This document shows positions 23,820 through 32,372 of a stretch of 64,000 nt of DNA, in pieces (the first letter of the stretch is position 1; each line of letters opens with the position of its first letter). The notes under the pieces were generated by a model. That model worked only from the letters and a program-made list of their open reading frames with translations. It was not told where the DNA came from and did not search any database. The stretch is from positions 37,707 to 101,706 of the forward strand of contig NZ_JPLA01000028.1 in assembly GCF_001010355.1 (NCBI RefSeq), written 5' to 3'. Position numbers and translations under genes: made by a program. The stretch comes from Dyella japonica DSM 16301. Lineage in GTDB: Bacteria; Pseudomonadota; Gammaproteobacteria; Xanthomonadales; Rhodanobacteraceae.

Positions 23820-24590
23820 ATGTCGCTGAAAACCGCGCTCGTCACCGGAGCCAGCCAAGGCATCGGCCAGGCCACCGCCATTCGCCTGGCCAAGGACTTC
23901 GAGGCCCTCGTGCTGGTCGCGAGGAACCGCGAGCATCTGGCCGAAACGGCGGCGACGGTCGAAGCCTTGGGCGCCAAAGCTTTGATCATCGATGTTGACC
24001 TCGCGGAGAAGCCGTCCGCAAAAGCCGTGGTCGAGCAGACGCTGTCGGCGTTCGGCCGCATCGACGCCCTGCTCAATATCGCCGGTGCCGTGCCGCAGAT
24101 CGATCTGTTCGAGATGACCGACGAACAATGGGACGCCGGCATGGCGTTGAAGCTGCACGGCGCACGACGACTCACCATCGAAGCCTGGGACGCGCTCAAG
24201 CAATCGAACGGCGCGGTGGTGTTTACCTCAGGCAACTCGGCGATCTTCCCCAAGGCGCCGTACGCAGCGGTGGGCACCATCAATGCCGCCATCGCGGCAT
24301 TGTCCAAGGCGTTCTCCGATCGCGGCATCACCGATGGCGTGCAGGTGAACAGCGTGTTGCCGGGCCCGGTGATGACCGGCCGTCGCCGTTCCTACCTGGA
24401 ACACTGGGCTCCGCTGCACAACATGACCGCGGCCGAAGCGATGGAGCGATTTCCGCGCGAAGCCGGCATCGCCCGCTACGGCACGCCGGAGGAGATTGCC
24501 GAGCTGATGGCGTTTCTCGTCTCGCCGGCGGCCCGATGGATGACGGGCTCGATGTTGCGCATGGACGGTGGCGAAGTGAAATCGGTCTAG
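23820..24590 (+). CDS. Short-chain dehydrogenase/reductase with atypical active site
   Basis: 256 residues. TGASQGIG near the start binds NAD(P), and the helix Ser137 (FTSGNSA) fits. The active-site motif YxxxK reads Y148-A-A-V-G152, so the catalytic Lys is missing. The C-terminus (ARWMTGSMLRMDGG) is standard SDR. It may be inactive, a binding protein, or part of a subgroup with altered chemistry. It ends the plus-strand run; a 12-bp hairpin follows. Confidence 0.8.
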   Translation: MSLKTALVTGASQGIGQATAIRLAKDFEALVLVARNREHLAETAATVEALGAKALIIDVDLAEKPSAKAVVEQTLSAFGRIDALLNIAGAVPQIDLFEMTDEQWDAGMALKLHGARRLTIEAWDALKQSNGAVVFTSGNSAIFPKAPYAAVGTINAAIAALSKAFSDRGITDGVQVNSVLPGPVMTGRRRSYLEHWAPLHNMTAAEAMERFPREAGIARYGTPEEIAELMAFLVSPAARWMTGSMLRMDGGEVKSV

Positions 24591-24599
24591 TCAACGTGT

Positions 24600-24626
24600 G
24601 CGCTCGATGCAGCCTGCATCGAGCGC
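24600..24626. terminator. Perfect hairpin between convergent genes
   Basis: GCGCTCGATGCA, a three-base loop GCC and the exact complement. It sits between the stop codons of the plus-strand SDR gene and the minus-strand AIM24 gene, so it may stop transcription both ways. T tracts are weak. Confidence 0.6.
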
Positions 24627-24646
24627 CACAGCGCTGTCCTTATCGG

Positions 24647-25417
24647 TCAGTTGTCGTCACCGCTCAACAGCGAACCGACGATGCCGCCGATCAATCCGCC
24701 GCCGACCGCTGCACGACCGCCACCGCCCTCATTGCTCGGTAGATATTCGGCCACCTGATGTGCGAGGCGGGAAATCGGCAGCGTCTGCAACCACACCGTA
24801 CCTGGGCCGGTCAGCGCGGCCAGGAAAATGCCGTCGCCGCCAAAGATGGCGTTCTTGATGCCCGGCACGGTGGTGATCTGAAAACTCACCGAGGCCTGGA
24901 ACGCACCCACGTGGCCGGGGTGAACGCGCAGCGTCTCGCCGGGGGCCAGGTCCTTGCGGATGAGTTCGCCCGAGAGTTCAAGCCAGGCGGTCCCTGAGCC
25001 GCCGACCTTTTGCAGCCTGAAGCCGTCGCCGCCGAAGATGCCCGCACCCAGCGACTGCTGAAAGCCCACGCCGATGGTCACGTCCGGCGTGGCGCAGAGA
25101 AATCCATGGCGATGCACCAGGTATTCATTACCCGGGCTCACCGATACCGGCACGATATGCCCCGGCACCTTGGTGGCGAAAGCCACTTCGCCCGGCGACT
25201 GCACGGCGCGGTATTCGGTCATGAACAAGCTGCCGCCGCCGACCACGCGCTTGAACATCCCCATCAGCCCACCGCCGCCGCCCATCTGCGTATGCGTGGT
25301 CATCTGGATCGATGAGGTCATCCAGGAAAGCTCGCCGCTCTCGGCATAGATGCTGTCGTTCGGCTCAAGCCGGACTTCCAGCACCGGCATCACCGTGCCT
25401 TGTATACGTGTCTGCAT
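24647..25417 (-). CDS. AIM24 family protein
   Basis: 256 residues. It has the repeated turns of the AIM24 (TIGR00266) fold: IYAESGELSWM, GGGGGLMGMFKRVVGGGSLF, PGHIVPVSVSPGNEYLVHR, GDGFRLQKVGGSGTAWLELS, GDGIFLAALTGPGTVWLQTL. A glycine-rich C-terminus (GGGLIGGIVGSLLSG) could insert in or contact a membrane. Eukaryotic AIM24 shapes mitochondrial inner membranes; the bacterial role is unknown. Confidence 0.85.
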   Translation of the reverse strand: MQTRIQGTVMPVLEVRLEPNDSIYAESGELSWMTSSIQMTTHTQMGGGGGLMGMFKRVVGGGSLFMTEYRAVQSPGEVAFATKVPGHIVPVSVSPGNEYLVHRHGFLCATPDVTIGVGFQQSLGAGIFGGDGFRLQKVGGSGTAWLELSGELIRKDLAPGETLRVHPGHVGAFQASVSFQITTVPGIKNAIFGGDGIFLAALTGPGTVWLQTLPISRLAHQVAEYLPSNEGGGGRAAVGGGLIGGIVGSLLSGDDN

Positions 25418-25514
25418 GGTGCGTACTCCCGATCATCAAGGGTTATCAACAATGCTTTGAACGTGCCTCTGCAGAGTCACGCGAATCCAATGGCTTGCCG
25501 GCGTCGCCGCGATC

Positions 25515-28500
25515 TCATACCTCAAGCCGGTCATCCGGCCGCGCGACCAGGGCATACAGCACGGGCATCAGGAAGACGCTGATAAGCAAGCGCGTGAACA
25601 GGCCGCTGACGATGACCAGGGCGAACGGTCGCTGCGTGTCCGTGCCGACGCCGGTGGCGAGCGCCGCGGGCAGCAGGCCCAGCGCCGCAACCAGGGCCGT
25701 CATCATGATCGGACGAAGACGCAGGATCGCGCCCTCGCGTATCGCTTCGGTGAGACCGGTGCCGCCGCGGCGAAGTTCGTTGACGTAGGAGATATAGACC
25801 ACCGCGGTCTGCACTGACACGCCGAACAAAGCGAGAAACCCGATACCCGAGGACACCGAGAACGGCGTGCCGGTGATCCACAGCGCGACGATGCCGCCGA
25901 CCGGCGCCGACAGCAGCACGCCGAGCACGGTGATGAACGGGAACTTGAAATTGCTGTAGAGCGTGAACAGCAGCAGGAAGATCAAGGCCAGCGTCAGCGG
26001 CAGGATGACATTCAACTGGGCGCGCGAGGCGGTGTACTCGGTGTACTCGCCGCCCCAGTCCAGCCGATAGCCCTGCGGCAATTTCACCTTGCCGTTGACC
26101 TGTTGAATGGCGTCTTCCACGGCGCCGGCCAGGTCCCGCCCTTCGACCGAGAACTGCACGCCGATATAGCGCGAGTTGTTTTCGCGATAGATGAAGGACG
26201 CGCCATTGGTTTCGCGGATATCGGCAAACTCCTTGAGCGGAATCTGCTGCCCGGCCGGCGTGGTAACGAGGATGTTCTTGATCTCTTCGGGATTGTTGCG
26301 GTACTGCTCTTCCAGCCGAACCACCAGGTCGAACTGCCGTTCACCCTGTACCACCTGGGTGGCCACGTCGCCGCCGATCGCCGTTTCAATCACACCGTTG
26401 ATGTCGGACACGTTCAGGCCATAGCGGGCAATCTTGGCGCGGTCGACATTGATGCTCAGGCTGGGTTGCCCCAGTTCCTGCACCAGCGTGACATCGCGAA
26501 TGCCGCGGACCTTCTCCAGCACCTGCTTGATGCTCTTGCCCTTCTGTTCGAGCGTGTTCAGATCGGAGCCGAAGACCTTCACCGCCAGCGCGCTCTTGAG
26601 GCCCGTCTCCGCTTCGTCCACCGCATCCTCGGCCGGCTGCGTGTAGTTGAAGATGATGCCGGGGAAGGCCTGCAGCTTCTTGTTGATGGCCTCGATCAAG
26701 GCGGCCTTGTTGCGATAAGTCCCGGTCCACTGCGAGTAGGGCTTCAGGCCCACGTAGAACTCGACGTTGAAGAAGCCGGTCGAGTCCGTGCCGTCATCGG
26801 GTCGCCCCAGCTCGGAAGCGACGGTGGTGACTTCGGGGAACGAACGCAGCACCTGGCGCACCTGGGGCGTGATCTTCGACGCCTCCTCGAAGGAGATGGT
26901 GTAAGGCATGGTGGCGCGCACCCATAGCGCGCCTTCGTCCAGTTGCGGCATGAACTCCGCGCCGATGCGCGGTATCAGCAGCAGCGACAGCGCCAGCACG
27001 ATGGTCGATGCGATCGCCGTGCCCCATGGGCGGGCGAGGCAGAAGTCGAGACCTTTCACGTAGACCGACTTGATCGCTTCGAACACGCGATTGCGCCGCT
27101 CCTGCACGCCCTTGCGCATGAACACCGCGCACAGCACCGGCAGCAGGGTCAGCGTGATCACCAGCGAGCCGATCAGGGCGAAGATCATGGTATCGGCCAT
27201 CGGCTTGAACAGCGTGCCTGACGGGCCGGACAACACGTAGATCGGCAGGAAGCTGACCACAATCACCGCCACAGCGTAGAACAGCGGCCGATCCACTTCG
27301 GCGGCGGCGTCGCGGATGATCTCCTTCACGTTGAGCGGCGTGCCACGACGCTCGGCGATCTGGCGGAAGATGTTTTCCACCATCACCACGGCGGCATCGA
27401 CCAGGATGCCGAAATCCACCGCACCAATCGACAACAGGTTCGCCGAAGCGCCCTGCAGGTCCAGGCAGATGAAGGCGAACAGGAGCGCCAGCGGAATCGT
27501 GGTGGCGACGATCAGGCCTGCACGAAAATCGTAGAGAAAGAAGATCAGGATGACGACGACCAGCAGCATGCCGCGCAGCAGGTTCTCTTCCACGATCTTG
27601 GTGGTCAGCGTGATCAGGTCGGTGCGGTCGTAGAACGGGACGACCTTCACGTCCTTGGGCAGGATCTCGTCGTTGAGCTGTTTGGTCTTGGCCTCGACGC
27701 GCTTGAGCACGTCCTGGGTCTTTTCGCCGGTGCGCAACAGGATCACGCCTTCCACGGCATCGTCCTGCTTCTCGTAGCCGAATTCGCCCAGGCGTGGCGC
27801 GATGCCGATGACGACGCGCCCCACATCCTTGACCAGCACCGGCACGCCATCGTGCACCGCGACCACTACGTTGCCGATGTCCTCCAGCGTTTCCACGCGC
27901 CCGGCGCCGCGCACGTAATAGAACTGTCCGCCCTGCGAATAGAAACCGCCGCCGGCATTGGCGTTGTTGGCAGTCAGCGCGGCCTCGACCTGCACGGCGG
28001 AGAGGCCCACCGCGGCGATCTTGGTCTGGTCGAGCAGCACCTGGTACTGCATGGTGCCGCCACCGAAGCCCGAGTCATCGGCGACGCCGGGCACGGACTT
28101 GTACTGCGGCTCGACCGTCCAGTCCTCGATGGTCTTCAGCTCCATCGGCGAGCGATCGGAACTCTGCAGGACGTAGCGATAGATCAGGCCCGACGGCGCC
28201 GACAGCGGCGATACCGACGGTGTCACGCCGCTGGGCAGGCTCAAGTCGCCGAGACGATTGAACACCTCCTGGCGCGCGAAGTTGTTGTCCGTGCCCGTCT
28301 CGTACGTGAGGATCACGTCGGACAAGCCGTAGAGCGAAATCGAGCGCATCGTGGTGGTCTTGGGCACGCCATTCATGCCCAGCTCGACCGGTACGGTGAT
28401 CAGCCGCTCCACTTCTTCGGCGGTGTGCCCGGGCCACTGCGTGATGATTTCCACGATGGGCGGCGAGAGGTCGGGATACGCATCCACCGGCAGGCGCCGC

Positions 28501-28640
28501 AGCGAATGGGTGCCCGCTCCGGTCAGCAGCAGCGTCATCAGGATGACGAGAAACGGCTGGCCCAGCGACGCGGACACGATCCGGTTCATCATCGACGCCG
28601 TTCGCGACGGTGATACGGCGGGAGGAAGTTGATCGCTCAT
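25515..28640 (-). CDS. Heavy-metal-type RND efflux pump (CusA/CzcA family)
   Basis: 1041 residues, the normal length, with twelve membrane helices and two large periplasmic loops. Near residue 408 it has DFGILVDAAVVMVENI, the signature of the heavy-metal subfamily, in which the acidic residues relay protons; the usual VDGA is VDAA here. Other family marks are RRLPVDAYPDLSPP and AEFMPQLDEGALWVRATMPY. It pumps metal ions from periplasm or cytoplasm through the adaptor and outer-membrane factor. Its ATG overlaps the adaptor stop by four bases. Which metal cannot be told. Confidence 0.9.
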   Translation of the reverse strand: MSDQLPPAVSPSRTASMMNRIVSASLGQPFLVILMTLLLTGAGTHSLRRLPVDAYPDLSPPIVEIITQWPGHTAEEVERLITVPVELGMNGVPKTTTMRSISLYGLSDVILTYETGTDNNFARQEVFNRLGDLSLPSGVTPSVSPLSAPSGLIYRYVLQSSDRSPMELKTIEDWTVEPQYKSVPGVADDSGFGGGTMQYQVLLDQTKIAAVGLSAVQVEAALTANNANAGGGFYSQGGQFYYVRGAGRVETLEDIGNVVVAVHDGVPVLVKDVGRVVIGIAPRLGEFGYEKQDDAVEGVILLRTGEKTQDVLKRVEAKTKQLNDEILPKDVKVVPFYDRTDLITLTTKIVEENLLRGMLLVVVILIFFLYDFRAGLIVATTIPLALLFAFICLDLQGASANLLSIGAVDFGILVDAAVVMVENIFRQIAERRGTPLNVKEIIRDAAAEVDRPLFYAVAVIVVSFLPIYVLSGPSGTLFKPMADTMIFALIGSLVITLTLLPVLCAVFMRKGVQERRNRVFEAIKSVYVKGLDFCLARPWGTAIASTIVLALSLLLIPRIGAEFMPQLDEGALWVRATMPYTISFEEASKITPQVRQVLRSFPEVTTVASELGRPDDGTDSTGFFNVEFYVGLKPYSQWTGTYRNKAALIEAINKKLQAFPGIIFNYTQPAEDAVDEAETGLKSALAVKVFGSDLNTLEQKGKSIKQVLEKVRGIRDVTLVQELGQPSLSINVDRAKIARYGLNVSDINGVIETAIGGDVATQVVQGERQFDLVVRLEEQYRNNPEEIKNILVTTPAGQQIPLKEFADIRETNGASFIYRENNSRYIGVQFSVEGRDLAGAVEDAIQQVNGKVKLPQGYRLDWGGEYTEYTASRAQLNVILPLTLALIFLLLFTLYSNFKFPFITVLGVLLSAPVGGIVALWITGTPFSVSSGIGFLALFGVSVQTAVVYISYVNELRRGGTGLTEAIREGAILRLRPIMMTALVAALGLLPAALATGVGTDTQRPFALVIVSGLFTRLLISVFLMPVLYALVARPDDRLEV

Positions 28641-29824
28641 TGGTTTTGCATGAACTGCACGAAGATGCCGCCATCCACCACGACCTGCTCGCCCGCCTTC
28701 AGGCCGGCGGGGATATCGAACTGGTCGCCCGTGCGATGCCCCAGGGTCACCGATCGCCGCGCATAACTGCCATCAGGCTGGGCCACGTAGACAAACGGCA
28801 GGTTCTCCTCGTCGCGCAAGAGTGCGGAGACCGGCACCAGCAAACCGTTGGTCGGCTGGCGCGAGTGAATCTGCACGGCGACATAGGCCTGCTTCTTCAA
28901 CAGGCCCTGCGGGTTGTCCACCACCACCCGCGCCGGCACCAGCCGCGTGTCTGAGTTCACCAGCGCGGAGATTTTTGTCACGGTGCCGGTCAGGTGCTTG
29001 CCGCCGACTCCAGTGCTCACGTCGGCGGTATCACCCACGCCCACCGACGCGACGTCGGTGTCGGCCACCTGCGCCATCACCCATACACGCGACATATCCG
29101 CCACCGTGAAACACGGCGTGGTGCCGGCCTGCAACAGCTGGCCGGGCGAAATCTGCCGATCGACCACGGTGCCGGCGATCGGCGAGCGGATCACGCCGCC
29201 GATGGGTGCGATCGCCTGGCCTTGCTCGACGGCCTTGATGACCTTGGGGTCGACATTGAGCGCGAGCAGCGCTTTCAAGGCGGCGTCGGCATCGGCGTCC
29301 GCGTTGGCGGCATCGGCTTGCGCCTGATCCTCTTCGCGCTTGGCGACGCCTTGGTGATCGACCAGATCCTTTTCCAGATCGGCGAGGCGGCGCGCCGTGT
29401 GTGCCGTGGTCAGCGCCTTGCGATACGCGGTGATCGCCGCGGCGAAATCCGGTGAGTCCACCTGGGCGAGCGGATCACCCTTGTTGACGTGATCGCCGAT
29501 ATCGACCAGCAATCGCGCGACCGGGCCTGAGAACGGCGCGAGCACAGCGGTGGCCTGCTCGTTGTTGAAGTCCACCGAGCCGGTGGCGTCGATCGTTCGC
29601 TGGTACTGGGATCGCTCGACCGTGGCCAGGCGGACGTGCTTGCGCTGGTCCGCCGTCAGCGTGACATTGGTGGGCGTGACGGAAGCCGCCGCGGCGCTGT
29701 CATCGGTCTTGCTGGAGCAGCCGGCCACCGACCCGCCAGCCACGAGCAGCAGCATGATGGACAGCCGAACGCACGCTTTCCCACGCCACCCGGATGGCGT
29801 TCCCCGACACGCATTATTTTTCAT
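28637..29824 (-). CDS. RND periplasmic adaptor (CusB/CzcB-like), lipoprotein
   Basis: 395 residues. The N-terminus carries the lipobox VAGC (Cys36). The barrel-sandwich lipoyl motif VDFNNEQATAVLAPFSGPVA, an alpha hairpin of about 100 residues rich in Ala and Asp, and the membrane-proximal barrel (VTKISALVNSDTRLVPARVV) are in the usual order. There are no Met- or His-rich metal-binding segments at the N-terminus. It bridges the pump and the outer-membrane factor; the genes overlap on both sides. Confidence 0.9.
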   Translation of the reverse strand: MKNNACRGTPSGWRGKACVRLSIMLLLVAGGSVAGCSSKTDDSAAAASVTPTNVTLTADQRKHVRLATVERSQYQRTIDATGSVDFNNEQATAVLAPFSGPVARLLVDIGDHVNKGDPLAQVDSPDFAAAITAYRKALTTAHTARRLADLEKDLVDHQGVAKREEDQAQADAANADADADAALKALLALNVDPKVIKAVEQGQAIAPIGGVIRSPIAGTVVDRQISPGQLLQAGTTPCFTVADMSRVWVMAQVADTDVASVGVGDTADVSTGVGGKHLTGTVTKISALVNSDTRLVPARVVVDNPQGLLKKQAYVAVQIHSRQPTNGLLVPVSALLRDEENLPFVYVAQPDGSYARRSVTLGHRTGDQFDIPAGLKAGEQVVVDGGIFVQFMQNQ

Positions 29825-31322
29825 TTTTGTCCTGAGCTAGATCCGCGCGATTCCACCAGCCGCCACCGAGCGCCTGAAACAACGCCGCCGTGTCGGCATA
29901 GCGATTGGCCTGGGCCTGCACCAGGTTGATGCGCGCTTGCTGATAGGTCTGTTGTGCGTTCAACAACGACAGATAGTCCGCGTAGCCGGCCTTCCATTGC
30001 CGCTGCGACAAGTCGAGCGTGCGCTTGGCGGCGACTTCGGCGGCCGCCGCGGCCTTCAGTCCGGCGGCATCCTGGTCCAGCGCCACCAGCGAGTCGGCGA
30101 CGTTCTGGAAGGCGGTCATCACCGTGCTGCGGTATTGCTCGGCCGCTTGCACGTAGGCGGCCTTCGCGGCGCGCTCCTGGTGCAACAAGGTGCCGCCCTG
30201 GAAGATCGGCGCCGTGATATCCGCGCCAATGCCCCAGAAACCCGTGCCCGACTTGAACAATTGATTCATCGCCAAGGCGGTGCTGCCCGTGTTGGCGCTC
30301 AACACGATGTTGGGCAGGCGATTGGCGATGGCGACGCCGATCTGTGCACTGGCCGCATGCATATTGGCCTCGGCCTGGAGCACGTCGGGGCGCTGCGCCA
30401 CCAACGTCGACGGCAGGCTTACCGGGATGTCTTGCGGTAGCTGCAGCTTGGCCAGATCGAACGACTGCTCCGATGCCTGACCCGGAAACTGCCCCACCAG
30501 CACGGCCAGCAGATCGCGTTGCTGCGCCAGTTGCTTGAGCAGCGGCGGCAGCGTGGCATTGGTCTGCGCCAGCTGCGATTCCTGCGCAGCCAGATCCAGG
30601 CCGCTGGCATAACCCTTGGCCGACTGATCGCGCAGGATCTGCACCATATGCGTATTGATGTCGACCAGCTCGCGCGTCGCATCCACCTGCGCCTGCAGCG
30701 CAGCGAGCTGCACGGCGGCAGCCACCACGTTGGTGCTCAAGGTGATCTGGGTGGCGATCATCTGGAAGCGCACGGCTTGTTCCTGCGCCTGCACCGATTC
30801 CACCGTCCGGCGATTCAGGCCGAAGATATCGGGCGCATAGGAGACGCTGACCTGCGGGGTGAACAGGTTGTACTGGAAGGTGTCCGAGTTGGGCGTCGGC
30901 GAGATGGTGCCCGCTTGGCGCTGGCGACTGGCCGAGAAACTCGCGGCCACGCTGGGGTAGTAGCTGCCGCGTTGCGCCAGCACGTTTTCCCTGGCCACCG
31001 ACAAGGCCGCCTGCGCCGCCTTCAAGTCGTGGTTGTTGGCCAGCGACTGCTCAATCAGTTCGTTGAGGGGCTTGGAGTGGAACAGCGTCCACCAATCCCC
31101 GGGGATATCGCCGCCCGTCGCAAAGCGCTGCGCCTCGCCGCCAGCCACATGTTCGGTCGCCACCGTGCTGGTGATCGGGTGGGGGGTGTAATCGCTCACC
31201 TCGGGCGCGGCGGGCCGCTTGAAGTCGGGCCCCACGGCGCAGCCGGCGATCAGCGATGAGGCCACCATCGCGATCAGGCACCGATGGCGCAGCGGCGCAT
31301 GAGCGAACCACGAAACAGGCAT
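29814..31322 (-). CDS. NodT-type outer membrane efflux lipoprotein
   Basis: About 502 residues from MPVSWFAHAP. The lipobox LIAGC (Cys28) is followed by AVGPDFKRPAAP, the standard start of NodT/OprM-family factors. Two halves each carry coiled-coil helices (LNELIEQSLANNHDLKAAQA; YQQARINLVQAQANRYADTA). It forms the trimeric outer-membrane channel of the efflux system. It is the first gene of the operon and overlaps the adaptor start by 11 bases. A longer open frame of 23 codons upstream is less likely. Confidence 0.9.
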   Translation of the reverse strand: MPVSWFAHAPLRHRCLIAMVASSLIAGCAVGPDFKRPAAPEVSDYTPHPITSTVATEHVAGGEAQRFATGGDIPGDWWTLFHSKPLNELIEQSLANNHDLKAAQAALSVARENVLAQRGSYYPSVAASFSASRQRQAGTISPTPNSDTFQYNLFTPQVSVSYAPDIFGLNRRTVESVQAQEQAVRFQMIATQITLSTNVVAAAVQLAALQAQVDATRELVDINTHMVQILRDQSAKGYASGLDLAAQESQLAQTNATLPPLLKQLAQQRDLLAVLVGQFPGQASEQSFDLAKLQLPQDIPVSLPSTLVAQRPDVLQAEANMHAASAQIGVAIANRLPNIVLSANTGSTALAMNQLFKSGTGFWGIGADITAPIFQGGTLLHQERAAKAAYVQAAEQYRSTVMTAFQNVADSLVALDQDAAGLKAAAAAEVAAKRTLDLSQRQWKAGYADYLSLLNAQQTYQQARINLVQAQANRYADTAALFQALGGGWWNRADLAQDKNEK

Positions 31323-31509
31323 AGCCAGATCTACTCTCCCCAGCGGACTGCGCGACCCGGGCGAAAGCGGACTGGCGGCGCCGCCATGCATGCCCGCGCC
31401 AAGCCGTGCTTCGTGCCCTCCCCGCGCGGAGATATAGCACAGGCGTGACGAACATCCTCAGGCCCTCCACCGAAAGTTTTCGCGATGGGCTGGGGCCGTC
31501 TGGGGCGGC

Positions 31510-31776
31510 TTATCGCGTCAGCCGCCAGATCACTACGCCGGCAACGATGGCCGGCAGTGCGAAGACCACCAGCAGCATCGGCAACTCGTCACGCAGGGAA
31601 TAGCCGGCCCGGGCCACGCCCACCCACAGATTGACGACGGACAGCACAAGCCAGAGCGGAACAAAGGCCTTCGCAGCCATGGGCAAGGCCGCTGGGCTGC
31701 TGCCCCAGAGATGCCCGAACAGCAGGAACAAGCCGAGCAGGACGATCCCGCCACCCACCACCAAAATTGTGTGCAT
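31510..31776 (-). CDS. Small three-helix membrane protein, unknown
   Basis: 88 residues starting MHTILVVGGGIVLLGLFLLF with three membrane segments. The only polar parts are short loops (ARAGYSLRDEL) and the C-terminal IWRLTR. It follows the DUF4386 gene by 14 bp on the same strand, so they are likely co-transcribed. No family recognised. Confidence 0.65.
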   Translation of the reverse strand: MHTILVVGGGIVLLGLFLLFGHLWGSSPAALPMAAKAFVPLWLVLSVVNLWVGVARAGYSLRDELPMLLVVFALPAIVAGVVIWRLTR

Positions 31777-31790
31777 GACCTCAGACTCCC

Positions 31791-32354
31791 CTATTCCAGA
31801 ATGTGCCCGCGCGTCTTTTCCTGCCCATGGGGAACACGCACGCCAACCACCATGAGCCACAAGCACAGTAGCAACTCGGCGACAAATCCCAGCCCCTTCA
31901 GATAAGACGACCACTGGCTGGCGAGCGGCGTGAGAAAGATCAACCAGCCCAGGCCGGCGAGCATCATGAGCACGCCAAGAAATCGGGGTAGGAAGTTCGA
32001 CCTGACGATGAGGTAGCCGATCAGCAAACAATACGGACCAAAAAATGCCAGCGGCAGGACGCCACGGAAGGCAGGAAGAAACACGCCCAGCACCTCGATG
32101 GCACATCCCACCAGGCTGAAGACCGCTGCAAGCAGGGACAGCCTCGCATGCACCGGCTTGAACATGCGGTAGAGGAGCAGCGTCAGGGCCACGTAGAACG
32201 CGTAGGCCAGCAGCGTGACGGCAGCATAGGCAAGCTGCCGCCCCCGGCCGACCACCACCTCGGCGGCGATGGCTGTGAGGAAGTAGAGCAGATAGACCAG
32301 GCCGGTGATCCTGGCCCTGAGACGCGGCGAAGCTTCTGCGATCCGAACCGGCAT
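31791..32354 (-). CDS. DUF4386 family membrane protein
   Basis: 187 residues with six hydrophobic segments. ARITGLVYLLYFLTAIAAEV near the start, YRMFKPVHARLSLLAAVFSL and the central LLIGYLIVRSNFLPRFLGVL match DUF4386 proteins, inner-membrane proteins without known function. It is the first gene of a pair with the small membrane protein. Confidence 0.8.
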   Translation of the reverse strand: MPVRIAEASPRLRARITGLVYLLYFLTAIAAEVVVGRGRQLAYAAVTLLAYAFYVALTLLLYRMFKPVHARLSLLAAVFSLVGCAIEVLGVFLPAFRGVLPLAFFGPYCLLIGYLIVRSNFLPRFLGVLMMLAGLGWLIFLTPLASQWSSYLKGLGFVAELLLCLWLMVVGVRVPHGQEKTRGHILE

Positions 32355-32372
32355 GTCTGCTCCCTCGGTTGC

